From the NCBI GenBank assembly GCA_963422465.1, contig OY730171.1, forward strand, positions 4,050,202 to 4,114,201: DNA of 64,000 nt, given 5' to 3'. The stretch is from Lichina pygmaea (lineage: Eukaryota > Ascomycota > Lichinomycetes > Lichinales > Lichinaceae). This document shows, piece by piece, positions 9,833 to 22,727 of this stretch. Made by a program: the position numbers and the translations under genes. The notes under the pieces are model-generated. The model did no database searches and was not told the DNA's origin. It was given only the letters and a program-made list of their open reading frames with translations. The first letter of the stretch is position 1. Every line of letters begins with the position of its first letter.

Positions 9833-12245
9833 CCGAACGCTTGCCAGAGAGTGCTTCCGCTAGACTGCTCTTGGCTCGACTGCTCGAGTGCTAGAACTGC
9901 TTCCGAGACGGAGAGAGCGGAAAGAAAGAAAGAAAGAAGGAAGGAGGGAGGAGAAAAGAGCGAGAGACGCAGAACGAACGAGACAGAGAAAGCGGAAAGG
10001 AAGAAAGAGAAAAGGAAAAGGACGAAAGCCAATCGTAGACATACCGACAGATACGTCACGGTCGCGTACGACAGCGACCGTCGGGAGTCGCCCGCTTGCC
10101 GTGTCGCTTGCCGCGTCGCTTGCTGTGTCGCGGGTGCTGGTGCTGATTCAGATGTCATGGCGATGAGGATGATGAGGATGATATACTGTCATGAGAGGGG
10201 AGACTGGGGGAGGGGAGACAGAGTAGGTACTGTAATTAGGTAGGTAGGCAGGTAAGAGGTGTAGTGCAGAGGCTGGTACTGCTCTTTCCTCTCTCTCTCT
10301 CTCTCTGTCTCTCTCAGTGTGTGACTCTCTGTGTCTGTGTATACTCTGTATCTGGCTGATTCTCTCTCCTTCTGTGTATGGCTGTCTTTCTCTCTAGCTG
10401 GCTTTCTGTCTGGCTGGCTGGCTGGCTGGCTCTCTCTATTCTCTATCAATGTACTTTCCCCAAACTCTTCTCTCCTCTCTTCTTACATTCCACAACCTCT
10501 CATCAACCTGGCTCTTCAAATGAATGTCAGTTTCTCTGTATCACTCTCTCCATGTCGACCGTCTGCCTGTATCACCCTTTCTGCGTCAACTCTCCATGCC
10601 AAGTCTTGATCTCTGCCAAAGATACAGAGTCCCAGCATACATGGATCCAAGCACATACAAGAGTCGTCGTTGCTCCTACACACCGCACCACCGTGTAACT
10701 TCCTGTACGCCAATACGTATGTACGTATGTACCGCACGCGAGAACACGCGCGCAGGGTCTCAATTACCGGTGATTAGTTGAGTGAACCTCACGTCTGTCT
10801 GCGGAGATGACGGTGCACCGGCTTGTATGTTTCGGGTAGCCTTCCAAAGGCCTGTTTGAAGGGCCAAGAGTCACATCATTGTTTTGTTTCTTTGGTCGTT
10901 TCTCTTTGTTGGACGGCGTACGGAGGGAACCGGTCGGGGGTTGAGAGAAGAGCGCTGTCGTGGGCGGCGTCGAGCCCCGTCGGCCAGTACTTTCTACAGA
11001 CGACGGACGAGTCTCTTACACTCGGCCTACAGAGTGTTTAGGCGGTCGTGGCCCTGGCCGTTTTGCCCCCTGCTCAGGTACGTATGTACCGTACGTACTA
11101 CCTACCGTAGGCTGGCCTGTTGTGCCTACAGTACGCGTGCAAGTCTGTCGAGGCCCATGCCTATTTTCATCCCTTCCTATACGGTACGGAGGTACTTAAC
11201 GCAGGGGTCTCACGGAGCCAAAGGAGTGGCCAAGAGCGTCCGACACGCCTGGTTATCCACTCGACTCGCTCGTGTCAACCTGTGCGAGCTGCATAATCTG
11301 ACACTGCCAGAGCAGGAGGACGACGACCGCCGGGGGGTTACGCTGAGCACTCCGGAGTGAGCGCTCGTACCGTACCGCGGAAATCTCGCAGTTCTACGCG
11401 CGCAGACGGAGGCGTGGATGGATATATATGGGAAGGACGAAAGGCATCTCTCTGTCCATTCTTTCAATCTCTCTTCGTCCGGTCGCCTTGGGTTCCCCAC
11501 GTCGAGGGGCTCCTTGCCTGTACTCGACCGTTACTCAGCCCTGACTAATCGCCGCTCTCGTCCCCAGCTTCGTCGAACATCGGATCGGCTGTCGGAGGCC
11601 GCGGCAGTCGCTTATCCCAATTTATCGATACCGGCCGGCCGTGCCACAACGTGCCACTTGTGCCTCTTTCCCCTGCGTCTCGCTGCCGGCCGTGCCAGTC
11701 ACGCCCCGGGCTGTCAAATCATCGACCGTCGAGGGCCGTCTTCTGCACCTCTCTCACCGACCTTCTTTTTCCTTCTTTTTTACATATTCGTCCGCATCTT
11801 CTTCTTCTTGTTCAATCTCCTTTTGCCCTTCTTTGATCCCAACGTCTCCGCCGCAGGCGTCGGGCCACATCGTCGTTTTTTTTTCGCCCTCTCCTTCTCC
11901 ACGCCGTTCCATCGACGTCGTCGACGCTCCTTTAATGCCTCCGCCAACGGCTCTGTCACTCTTTTGATCCCGTTCTTTTTCTCCCGGACGCTCCTTGACT
12001 ATGCTACGCGCTTCTTGATGATACTCGTTACGATTTATGAGGCCAGACAGCCGTCCATTCCTTCGATCAGCCCCCAAGAGCCACGACGACAGACACCCTC
12101 CCTCTCCCGATCGATGTGCCCACGGACGACATGACATGATCATGATCTCACGAACGACGCACGACCGCTCCATCTTCATCTCGCGTTGAGGCCACTCGAC
12201 TGTGGCATAATCCACTGTTTCGACCGGCCCGATGCCCTCGACGAC
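9833..12245. other. Intergenic DNA and pyrimidine-rich leader before the serine-rich gene
   Basis: The first half is low-complexity: purine-rich near 9910-10020, CT/TGGC repeats near 10285-10440, and a GTAC cluster at 10713-10730 and 11082-11105. Bases about 11750-12010 are CT-rich, like long fungal 5' leaders. They carry a plus-strand reading frame (11418-12134) with no domain and Phe/Leu/Pro-biased content, which I treat as non-coding. No gene is supported. Confidence 0.5.
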
Positions 12246-13675
12246 ATGCCCCCTGCCAGATCATCCTCGCACAAAAGACGACCGCTACACGAAAGATCGG
12301 CCTCGGAGAATAACGAGCTGCCAAAGACCGTTCGCCTGCTTCCTGGTTCCAGCAGCGGCAACAGCAGCAACTCAAACGATGTGGTGGGGCGGCCTTATTC
12401 GTCGCGGTCGCGCGCCTCGTCGCAGTACTGGCCGCCGCCGCCGCCGCCGCCACCTGAACCTTCGACTGTCTCGGATGTTGCCCCGTCGCTGTATCACCAC
12501 CGTGTCATTGCGCCACCACCACCGCGACGGCCGCTGCCACGACCACCGTCAACCTCGACGTATTCGGATGCGATTGCGCCCGAATACGACGGCGTCTACA
12601 AACCCTCGGCCAGGCCGGCCACGCGGCCACGTACCAGACTGACTTCCCACGCCGATGCGACCGAGTTTGACACCACGAGTCCCCGGCCCCCGGCACGCCA
12701 GGTCGGCGTCGAGGCGCAGTCGCCCGACCGGTGCGACCGGCCAGCCACGACGGATGACGTCTCGGGGAGGCCCGCCACGAGCGATCCCTTCAATGTAAAT
12801 TGGCGCGCCATCTCGACCGCGACGACGACCGCGACGACCGCGACGACCGCGACGACGCTGCACCACCCGGCCTCGATCCTCATCCGCCACACTGGCCGTC
12901 CCGCCGCTCAGGCCATATCGTTCTCGGAACCGCGCCCGCACGGAAACATTGTCGGTGTCGGTGTTGGCGCCGTCGCCGGAGATGCGCCATCGGCGTCCGC
13001 CGACGCTCCTCCCGATCGAACTTCTGCCCTTTCGCAGCAGTCGAAGACGGTGCGGCTCGTCACGCCCGACGAGTCCCAGATGCGCCAGCCGCGTAGCGGC
13101 AAGATACCGCCGCCGCCGCCGCCGCCGCCGCTGCTGCCCTTGGCGGCCTCCTATTCGGCCTTCCCTCCCGCAAGCCCTCCGCCGATTCCGATCCAATTTC
13201 CTCCCCCACTGCCACCTCTGTCGAATGTCGCCGCCGCCGACTCAAGCGGCGGCTCGCCGACGTCGCCCAGGGCCCAGTCGGTCTGGCGTCCGCGCTTGGC
13301 CGGTCCAACGCGAACGTCAAACCCGACCGGGCCCGTCATCACGACCCGACATCGTGCGCCGCTGACCGTGACGCTCAAGCGGGCCTCGCAGCGATTCTCC
13401 TCGTCCGGCCACGTCACGGACACGTCTCGCCTGAGCCAAGTCCTCTCTCCGACCGAAGATCAGGCATGGGACAGCGGTCGATACGGACGACCGGGCCCGG
13501 CAGAGGTCGCCCATGCAGACGGCGTGGTCGGTCTACAGCGACGACAAGGACAAGACGCGTCGCGGGACCCCAGCCCGGCGGACCTTGTCGGCGTCGCCGT
13601 CACATCCGGACCGGACTTCCCCGAGGGTGCTGGGCTGCCCCGGGGAGATGCCCGCCGGTCGACGATCCGTCTAGT

Positions 13676-13715
<40 letters not shown>

Positions 13716-14417
13716 CCACCAGCCCACGCCGATCCGACGCCAGCCACTTTCTTGGACGACGCCTCTGAACGACAGCGCCGGTCGTCCCGAAGACGGCCAC
13801 GGGCGCCGGGCGCAAGCGACAGCCTCGGCTCGACGACCTTCCCGGAGTGGGCCAGGGCGTACTACTCGCGCGGTGCACGAGAATCGGTCTTTGACGCTGT
13901 CGAGGCGACTGCGGCGGCGGCGGCCGGCCAGGACCGACAGCCACCTCCGCCCCCTCCACGAAACCCTCTTCGGCGTCCACCGCCACCACTCTTCGCGCCC
14001 GAGCCAGGTCCGAGACGCTTCCGTCGTGCCGACGACGCCCCCATCCCGTCTGGCGTCGGGCGTGACGAGATGGTACGTCGCAGCGCGATCCTGCGTCGGT
14101 CCGACGCCGACATGCGGTCGCCGCACCTCGAACACGACCGCAGCGCCAGGCGTCTCAGCATGTGGACGGCGCCGCAGGTCGAAGACACCCGGGCGGACGG
14201 CATGCTCAGTCGACGGCGGCTGCAAATTGGCTTGTTCTGCATGGGTTTCGTCCTTCCATTCGGTGAGCGCCGTCGTCAAGCTCCACCCACCCCTTTCCGC
14301 CGCAGTCCCCGAGCTCTATGCTAATCACGACCATGGGGTTTGACAGCGTGGATGATCGCATCCCTCCTGCCTCTGCCCTTTAACCCTCGAAAGTCGTCCG
14401 TCGTCAACGACTCCGAA

Positions 14418-14453
<36 letters not shown>

Positions 14454-14843
14454 ATCGTCGACCCTCGCCATCCTTCGACCGGCCGCGCTCTGAGCCAGCG
14501 CCAGAGCAAAGCAGCCGAGCTCGAGCGAAGCGTGCACGGCATCGACGAGGAGCGGTACGACAGTGCGCGGTGGTGGCGCAACCTCAACCGGGCGCTGTCG
14601 GTGCTTGGGCTGTTTGTCATTGGCGTCATTGTAAGTCTACCCTCGGCTTTGTTTCGTTGACTTGGGGGGCTCCGTTTGTTGTTCCCTCGGCTTCGATCAT
14701 CACTATCCCAGTTTTTGCTTGGGGGTGACGTGAGCCCTCTTCCGAGGAGTTATCCGACACCTGTCTAGAACAAAGAACTAACCAATCTTTCGACGCGACA
14801 GATAGCTCTCGCCGTCATCGGTGCCAGACGACCGTCATCCTAG
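12246..14843 (+). CDS. Serine/proline-rich protein with two C-terminal membrane segments
   Basis: 780 aa in three exons (12246-14262, 14347-14630, 14802-14843; introns 84 and 171 bp). The first 620 or so residues are disordered: poly-Pro, poly-Gly, Ser/Arg-rich, with an N-terminal ERSASENNELPKTVRL block that I recognise from fungal homologues. The conserved part is the C-terminus: SRRRLQIGLFCMGFVLPFAW begins membrane segment 1 and continues into ASLLPLPFNPR. After a Gly-rich linker comes ERYDSARWWRNLNRALSV and segment 2 (LGLFVIGVIIALAVIGARR). Intron positions were fixed by this conservation. The function is not known to me; such proteins are annotated only as serine-rich in Pezizomycotina. 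The ATG chosen begins MPPARSSSH. The frame is open further upstream without another ATG. The GC-triplet repeats encoding homopolymers may vary in length between strains. Confidence 0.8.
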
Positions 14844-14967
14844 TCGCCGTCTTGACGTTGTAACAATACGTTCTTTGCTGTGTGCTCGCTATATCCTTTG
14901 CCACATACTCGCTATACCCACGACCATCTCACCTAGTTGTATTCTCCAATCTTTCTTTCCGGTCTTG

Positions 14968-16477
<1,510 letters not shown>

Positions 16478-18660
16478 CTATAGTCTCCCGACGCCCTGTC
16501 GTAGCCTTGCCGCCGCCGTAGACGGTCCATCGACGCTGACGTCCGGCCACGAAGACAAGGCAACCTCGACGTCCTCGGTGAAGGTGGCGCTGTTGTGCAC
16601 CGTCGTGCCACCGAGCACGACCCGGATGCCCGGCGAGCTGGCGTTGATCTGCGCGATCGTCTTCGCCTCTTCGTACGTCGTGCCGCCGAGCATGAAGACG
16701 ATAATGTCCTGAGGCTTGTCCCGCACCGGCGCCGCGCCGGAGGACGTCGAGGCCGCTGCTGCCGCCGAGGCCGCCGCCGAGGAGGCACCAGAGCCCGACG
16801 ACGGGCCCGGGTTGGTGGTGGACCGCGAGAAGGCCGACGGTCCGGTGCCGGGGTCCAGAAACGGGTACTGCTGCTCGCGTAGACGGCCTTTGATGAGGTT
16901 CTGCAGCGTCGTCGCCAGTCGGGGCGAGTGCTGCGTGTACACGTTCTCGACGCCCTTGAGCCCGCGGAACCGATCTCGCGCGCCCGAGAAGATGGACGAG
17001 TTCTCGAACAAGTCCGAGAAACCCGTCGATGATGCCGGCACGGCCTGCAGAGAGTGGTGGTACGCAACGATCTTCCTGACCACGGCGGCACGATGGTGGG
17101 GGAGCCCCGCCGCCGCCGTGAGCAGGTCGAGGAGGACCGCCAGGGCGTTGGACGGGTGCTTCTCGTACCGGATCGCGTAGAGTGCCACCAGTCGGAGCTT
17201 GTTGTCTGCTGGTATGCTGGGAGACTGCAGCAGACGCTGAACGGTCTGAGGGCGTGTCAGCGCCCAGGCTATGAACAACGGCCGGATCGACCGACCTTCA
17301 GATCGCTGCCATGACTGTCGTTGCACGCGAGACTCTGCTCGAGCTCGCTCGTCTCCAACAGACTGTCTTCGCTGACTCGCCGGCTCAACTCGCCTACGAG
17401 CGTGACGTGCTTGCTGACGTTGCCGGACAGCTTGCGGAACTCCGGGTACTCCTCGACGAAGCGCTTCATATCCGCGATGGATTCGATGTTCGCGTTGTTT
17501 TTCGTCTTGGACTGATATTGCTCCACGTAGTCCTTGATGTTCCCGCCCAGGTCTCCAAAGTTCGAGTACATGTTCTTCTTAAAGAACGGATCCTGGTCTT
17601 GGGAGAGCACAATTTCCTTGAATTTCCATCTGTCAGCGTCGACACGGAAATCAACGGCCACGTAGATGCATGTCTACCTTGAGCTCGGGCCTGATGTCTG
17701 GAACATGGCCCAGGTCCACCCTCCCGTTGCGGATACCAAGCAGTTCGTGAACCATGCCTTGGTACGTCCACTGCGTGAGCAGCGGCGTGATTGGATCATC
17801 TCGTCGATCCAGTATCAGAAGCACCGGCGGTGTGTCTGTCCTGCGAAAGTCGAACAGCTGCTCCTCCTGCGTGACGATGTACCGGACTTCGCTTGCCAGT
17901 TTCTTGGCCACGAGACTGTTCCTTTCGTATCTGATCAAGGGCTTCTTCTTCAGAGACAGCAAAGCCGCGATCAGCCCCTCGGTGGTGCGTCGAAGCGCGT
18001 CGGCATCCCACAGCTCTGGGCTGCTTCCCCAAATCTTTGTCTGAGGATACGTCAAGTCGAGCGTGAATAGATCTGGATTGACGACTATAAAATCGGCAAA
18101 GTGCTCTTGCACCGCTCGTACAACCTCATGGTCGTCTGCTTCTGCGAGGCGTTCCAAGGACGACTTGCGCACGATGTTGCTAAAATCTGCCTCGAGGTTA
18201 GGTCTTTCGTCGAGACCCTCGGGAATCGTCGACGACATACATAGGTAGTACTCGCCGTACTTGGGCTCCCGCAGCTCGTCGATCAAGAACTGAATAGATT
18301 CCGGCGAAGGCCGTACGAAGCTTATGCATCGCAGATGGCGCATCTTCTCTCGGGATTGGTTGTCTAGTCGGCTATCCATATCAATCAAACCAGTCGACTT
18401 TAAGCCTTCTCTAACCGGGAGCATACGTACTCGATGAGGAAGACTTCGTGATTCAAAAGCGACGATTGGGTGGTTGCCGTAGACATTACCGACACCTGAA
18501 AGCAAGTCAGCGGGACTCTCAGCAAAGCTCGAAGATGAGCGCGTACCGTCTCGCCATCCAGCAATAAAATCTTCATCTTCGCCGATGGCATTCCGGAGGG
18601 GGCATCTCCGGCAGCCACCATCTTGGCGACGTATCCAGAGACAGCCAGTGCCACATCCAT
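16478..18660 (-). CDS. VPS45: Vacuolar protein sorting protein VPS45 (SM family)
   Basis: Sec1/Munc18-family regulator of syntaxin-type SNAREs (Tlg2/Pep12-like) in Golgi-to-endosome traffic; cytosolic and peripheral on membranes. 653 aa in five exons (18660-18547, 18495-18431, 18371-17678, 17616-17296, 17245-16478). Family hallmarks in order: MKILLLDGET, TTQSSLLNHEVFLID, REKMRHLRCISFVRPSPESI, LREPKYGEYYL, LERLAEADDHEVVRAVQEHFADF, LLILDRRDDPITPLLTQWTYQGMVHELLGI, FFKKNMYSNFGDLGGNI, and the C-terminal DIIVFMLGGTTYEEA...VVLGGTTVHNS. Intron 3 ends at TTCAAG, because only an AAG acceptor restores PELKEIVLSQDQDP; a CAG 13 bp upstream would break the frame. A Ser/Ala-rich low-complexity insert lies before the last conserved block. 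The first 27 residues before MKILLLD extend beyond many family members, so a later start at MKILLLD is possible. Confidence 0.95.
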
Positions 18661-18907
18661 TTTTGCTCGGGCCCAGCCAGCAAGTCCGTCCTTGGGTGTG
18701 AGAAGCTAGTGTGGGTTCCTATATATGAATAAGGACTCCCATCCATCATCGGCATTCAGATGGTTGGCGGAAGTGAGCATGATGGAATCGCGTAGCAGCT
18801 ACGACTTACGACATTCAATACATCGTACGTATGTACATACGTACCTCCGTACGGAAGTACCTCCGTACTGAGGTAGCCTGGCACTGTACGTAACGTACGA
18901 AGGTACC

Positions 18908-19055
18908 CGTGCCGAGGAGGTACTGCCGTACCTCCCCTCCCTCGCCAGCTCGGTCGGGACACCCTTTCTCCGTACCCGTGCCATGGGGGGGTATTACCCA
19001 CCCCCCTCCCGTCCCTTCGGTACGTCCGGGACACTCCTCCACCAGGAGGGGTGTC
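18908..19055 (+). repeat. Left terminal inverted repeat of the 889-bp element
   Basis: 148 bp, mirror of 19649-19796. It contains nested palindromes: the outer GAGGTACTGCCGTACCTC and the internal CCATGGGGGGG...ACCCACCCCCC block, so a single strand could fold on itself as well as pair with the other end. Confidence 0.85.
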
Positions 19056-19648
19056 GGACAGTTCAACGACTCGGACGGTTCAATGATCACTTTTTTGTCG
19101 GGATCAATTGCAATGTCTATAACTCCACAACACAAACACTAAATAAAGATGTAAGTGGCTTATTTGATTCCTATACTTCTGTACTATCATCTCTGAAGTT
19201 ATAGGCCTCTCTAGATTTTTGTAGTGTTGCTGAGAAGTCATAGTAGTTGTCACTTGAGAATGAAGTATCAACGTTGTCAATTCCACAATCTCTATAACTC
19301 CATAACTGGATAGACAAGTAGTCTTTTTTATGTGCTCACCTGATTCCCCTGCCTTTCTTCTATCATCCCTGAAATTGTAGGCTCTTCCTGGGTAGTTATT
19401 GTAGTCTGACTTGTCTACGTAGTAGTCCTTCTCAATCCTCTCATGAGAGAGCTCGCTTCTCTCACATTAGTAAGCTTTTTCTACTCTCAAAGTCGCTGTA
19501 CTGGGACATCAAATTCCCTGGCTAACTTTGGTGCGGTGATAGTATTTTTACAGTCAGAGATAGAATCCACACCTTCTGTGATATGAGCCTCGGCTTCCTT
19601 GTAAAATTTGGCCATGTTGTGGAGGAGTTGTAGTGGTTTAAAACTGGT

Positions 19649-19796
19649 GACACCCCTCCTGGCGGAGGAGTGTCCCGGACGTACCGAAGGGACGGGAGGG
19701 GGGTGGGTAATACCCCCCCATGGCACGGGTACGGAGAAAGGGTGTCCCGACCGAGCTGGCGAGGGAGGGGAGGTACGGCAGTACCTCCTCGGCACG
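19649..19796 (-). repeat. Right terminal inverted repeat of the 889-bp element
   Basis: 148 bp, reverse complement of 18908-19055 with one observed difference (a G/A within the CTCC.CCAGGAGG hairpin). Its outermost 25 bp also occur at 6522-6546. Confidence 0.85.
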
Positions 19797-20307
19797 AGTA
19801 CGTATGTACGAAGATACCCATAGGTGCCTTGATTAGTGATTACTCATGGTGCTGAATAAGCAATACGTGATGTCGGAGTAAGGAGGCGTGACATACGTAC
19901 CAGTATTCCGTACAGTACCAGGCTTCTTGGCCGGCCGAGGTCGGACGCGTGGGCGGATAGAAGTCTGCAAGCATGCCCGCACATCCGTTCGAGAACATCT
20001 TTTGTAAAAGAGAACTATAACAGTCGCTGACTCGGCAGAAGTGATGAGAATGCCCAAGTAGTGCCGCCCCAGCATGCTTGCAGACTTGTGCCCTCCGACC
20101 TCGGGCCAAAACAAAGTGATGCAAATGAACTCACAATGTTTGGAAATTCCTGTACGGTACGGAAGTATATCCATGTGGGATTGGCATCCTGATATCAGCT
20201 CTTGCCCCTAGAAATTGCTCCTCTCTCTGCAAGACCATTCATATGGAGTACAGGACCACACAATAGACTTGTCACTCTCGCTGGCCTGATAGCAGCGGTC
20301 TATGACC
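19797..20307. other. Intergenic DNA upstream of ALE1
   Basis: No gene recognised. It starts with a GTACGTATGTACG palindrome abutting the element and otherwise has no clear feature. It includes the ALE1 promoter. Confidence 0.5.
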
Positions 20308-22388
20308 ATGTTGCCCTATGTTGATGATGGTGACTATTTTCCATCGCATCACTTCGTCCAGCTGTCTCAAATCTAATTAAACTGGAGTGTAGTGTTTGGC
20401 TATCTCTCCAAGCCAATTGGGGCATCGCAGGATGAGCGTACGTGGTTCAGCTCTGCATGTCATGCCTGGTTTCAACTGACTATCGAGAGCAGTCAAGCTG
20501 CTCACGACCTTTCTTCTATCCTATCCTCTTGCAGGCCTGCTCAAGAGAGTCCCGGACGCGCGGCCTGACTACAAGAATCTCTTCATCATCGGGTGTGTTA
20601 CACTCCGGTTCGCCATCAATTCCAAGCTCATGGAATTCAGGGTGTCGCTGTTCTATCTCGTCGGATTGTTCGATTTATGGGTCGGCATCCGGACGCTGCT
20701 GATAAGTTCCACTGGAGCCTACCTGATTGCGGCGAAAATTCGTGGCCCTTATATGCCATGGATTGGCTTTGTCTTCCTCATGGGCCATATGTCCATAAGC
20801 CATATCCTCCGGCAGCATCGGGAAACACCTGAAGTTGTAGATATCTCGGGTAGGCTCCTGCGCCTAGCGATAGGGGATAAGACTAAGATGCCCTCTAGGT
20901 GCGCAGATGGTCCTTGTGATGAAGGTACAGCCTCAATGTTGTTCAAGCCGGCTCCCTTGCTGAGCTGCATTTGCATCCAGCTATCGGCGTTCTGCTGGAA
21001 TGTGCACGATGGCCAATTACCGCAGGAAGGTCTCTCCGAGTTCCAAAGAGACAGAGCCATACGGGAGCTTCCCGGGCTTCTTGACTATGCAGGCTACGTG
21101 GTGCGACCGAGCCCTTTCCGTGCCAGGTCTCATCCGGAGCTGAACCGTCAGTAGCTTTTCTTCCCGGCACTCTTGGCTGGGCCTTCCTTCGACTATGCCG
21201 AGTATCGACGCTGGATTGATACAAGTCTGTTCAACATTCCCGCTGGCACCGACCCTTCGAAGCATCCGCCTACACGCAAGAAGAGACGAATCCCGCGAAG
21301 TGGCACACCGGCTACCATGAAACTGGTTGCAGGGCTTCTGTGGATACTCGCATTCATCAAGCTGTCTGGTATGTACGGTCCCGATAGTTTGACGAGCGAC
21401 GAGTACCAGCGCTCGAGCTTCCTTTATCGAGTCCTGCTCCTCCATGTGTTTGGGATCGTGGCACGGACGAAGTACTACGGTGTGTGGGCTTTGACCGAAG
21501 GCGCCTGTATATTGTCCGGCCTCGGCTACAAGGGAGTCGATCCCAAAACGGGCCGCGTCCAGTGGGATCGACTTGTCAATGTCAGGCCATGGGCTGTCGA
21601 GACCGCTCAGAACAGCCGGGCCTACTTGGAGAACTGGAACATCAACACAAACCACTGGCTGCGCAACTACATATATCTGCGAGTGACTCCGAAAGGGAAG
21701 AAACCGGGCTTCCGAGCAAGCATGGCCACTTTTGTGACCAGCGCCTTTTGGCACGGCTTCTATCCTGGCTACTATCTCACCTTCGTCCTCGCTAGCCTTC
21801 TGCAGACGGTGGCGAAAAGTAACGATCCAAAGATATCCTTTGCCGGATAGGTGCTGATATTCGCTCGGAACAGACTTCCGACGTTGCATGCGCCCATTGT
21901 TCCTAACACCCACCGGCGACCCCACCTCTTACAAGCCGCTTTACGATGTCGTCTCGGTCTTGTGTACCCAGCTTGCCTTCTCTTTCGCCGTGGCCCCCTT
22001 CGTCCTTCTCGAATTCTCAACCTCCATCCGTGTCTGGTCCAGCGTATATTTCTACGCTCCGGTTGGCACGATCTTGTCGATGGTCTTCTTCGCCTCTCCC
22101 GCGAAGCATCATCTCGTCAAGCTGCAGGGACAGCGTTATGGAGAGGCAGCGACAGCGGCTGCCGCTGCCGCTGCCGCTGCGAAGGAGTATCTGACTCAAA
22201 GTGATGCGCGAGCAACAACGACGCGACAGCCGCAAGTGGAGAGCCCGCCGATCATGGGTGTGCCTCACGATCCAGGTCAGGATCTGGATGAGATGATCGG
22301 CGAAGTGAGCGAGAAGGTGCCAATTCGGAGAAGAAATGGCAGCATCGTCCAAGCTCAACAGAAAGGATCTGTCCGATCCGAGCTGTGA
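20308..22388 (+). CDS. ALE1: Lysophospholipid acyltransferase ALE1 (MBOAT family)
   Basis: ER multi-pass acyltransferase that re-acylates lysophospholipids in the Lands cycle. 566 aa in eight exons (20308-20329, 20393-20437, 20493-20592, 20641-20849, 20899-20924, 20981-21100, 21155-21818, 21874-22388), introns 48-63 bp; the fifth exon is only 26 bp. Conserved blocks: MLPYVDDVFG at the start, LLSYPLAGLLKR, PWIGFVFLMGHMSISH, DISGAQMVLVMKLSAFCWNV, PGLLDYAGYVLFFPALLAGP, the catalytic-region ENWNINTNHWLRNY and SAFWHGFYPGYY (active His), then NFRRCMRPLFL. The Ala-rich, charged C-tail (about residues 480-566) is cytosolic-looking and poorly conserved. The first exon was accepted because MLPYVD is the usual start of fungal homologues and both short introns restore the frame. 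MTO1 follows on the same strand, 339 bp downstream. Confidence 0.95.
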
Positions 22389-22727
22389 AGGATTGACTGT
22401 CCAAGTGGTCGTCTTTGCTCTGAGCTCTTCGCCGGGCACAACCTAGATGGCTGCTCAAGTTGCACAGACCGCCCAAAAACACAGTCCTCATCTTTGGGAT
22501 ATTCCCTCGTCATTCCTTTCGCAGAAAAAAAAAAAAGACATGTCCGTCCCTGGGAAGACGAAATTTCGTATTGCGGACCTCGCACTGCTACGCCGGTCCG
22601 AGACCAAAGTGGAACGCGATTCCTCAATGCATGCTGCTTTACAGCCAGTCAGTCAGCTAGAACATATATAGAAATGTCTATTCTTATGCCACTGTAGCAT
22701 CGGAGGCTTGGATATAACAGATCATAG
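22389..22727 (+). other. Spacer between ALE1 and MTO1
   Basis: 339 bp with an A-run at 22526-22537. No additional gene is seen. It should hold the ALE1 terminator and the MTO1 promoter. Confidence 0.6.

Larger units (their letters stand above)
18908..19796. mobile_element. Compact non-autonomous DNA element with 148-bp terminal inverted repeats
   Basis: This 889-bp element lies between VPS45 and ALE1. Its ends (18908-19055 and 19649-19796) are inverted copies of equal length with a single mismatch that I can find, so the insertion or gene conversion is recent. The ends start CGTGCCGAGGAGGTACTGCC. The interior is AT-richer than its surroundings and has an imperfect direct repeat (about 19110-19230 and 19285-19400; CTATAACTCCA and TATCATC.CTGAA blocks). 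It has no transposase or other reading frame; frames inside the end repeats are mirror images of each other. GTAC-rich palindromes flank both sides, and a short GTAC duplication is possible but not provable. Relatives are at 1-500, 5665-5703 and 6522-6546. The superfamily is unassigned. Confidence 0.8.

Noticed and set aside
11418-12134. 238-codon frame upstream of the serine-rich gene
   Set aside because: Pyrimidine-rich leader DNA with Phe/Leu/Pro bias, no domain and no splice support.
18756-19821. Several frames sharing the peptide MPRRYCRTSPPSPARSGHPF
   Set aside because: They are the two inverted terminal repeats translated, not a protein family.
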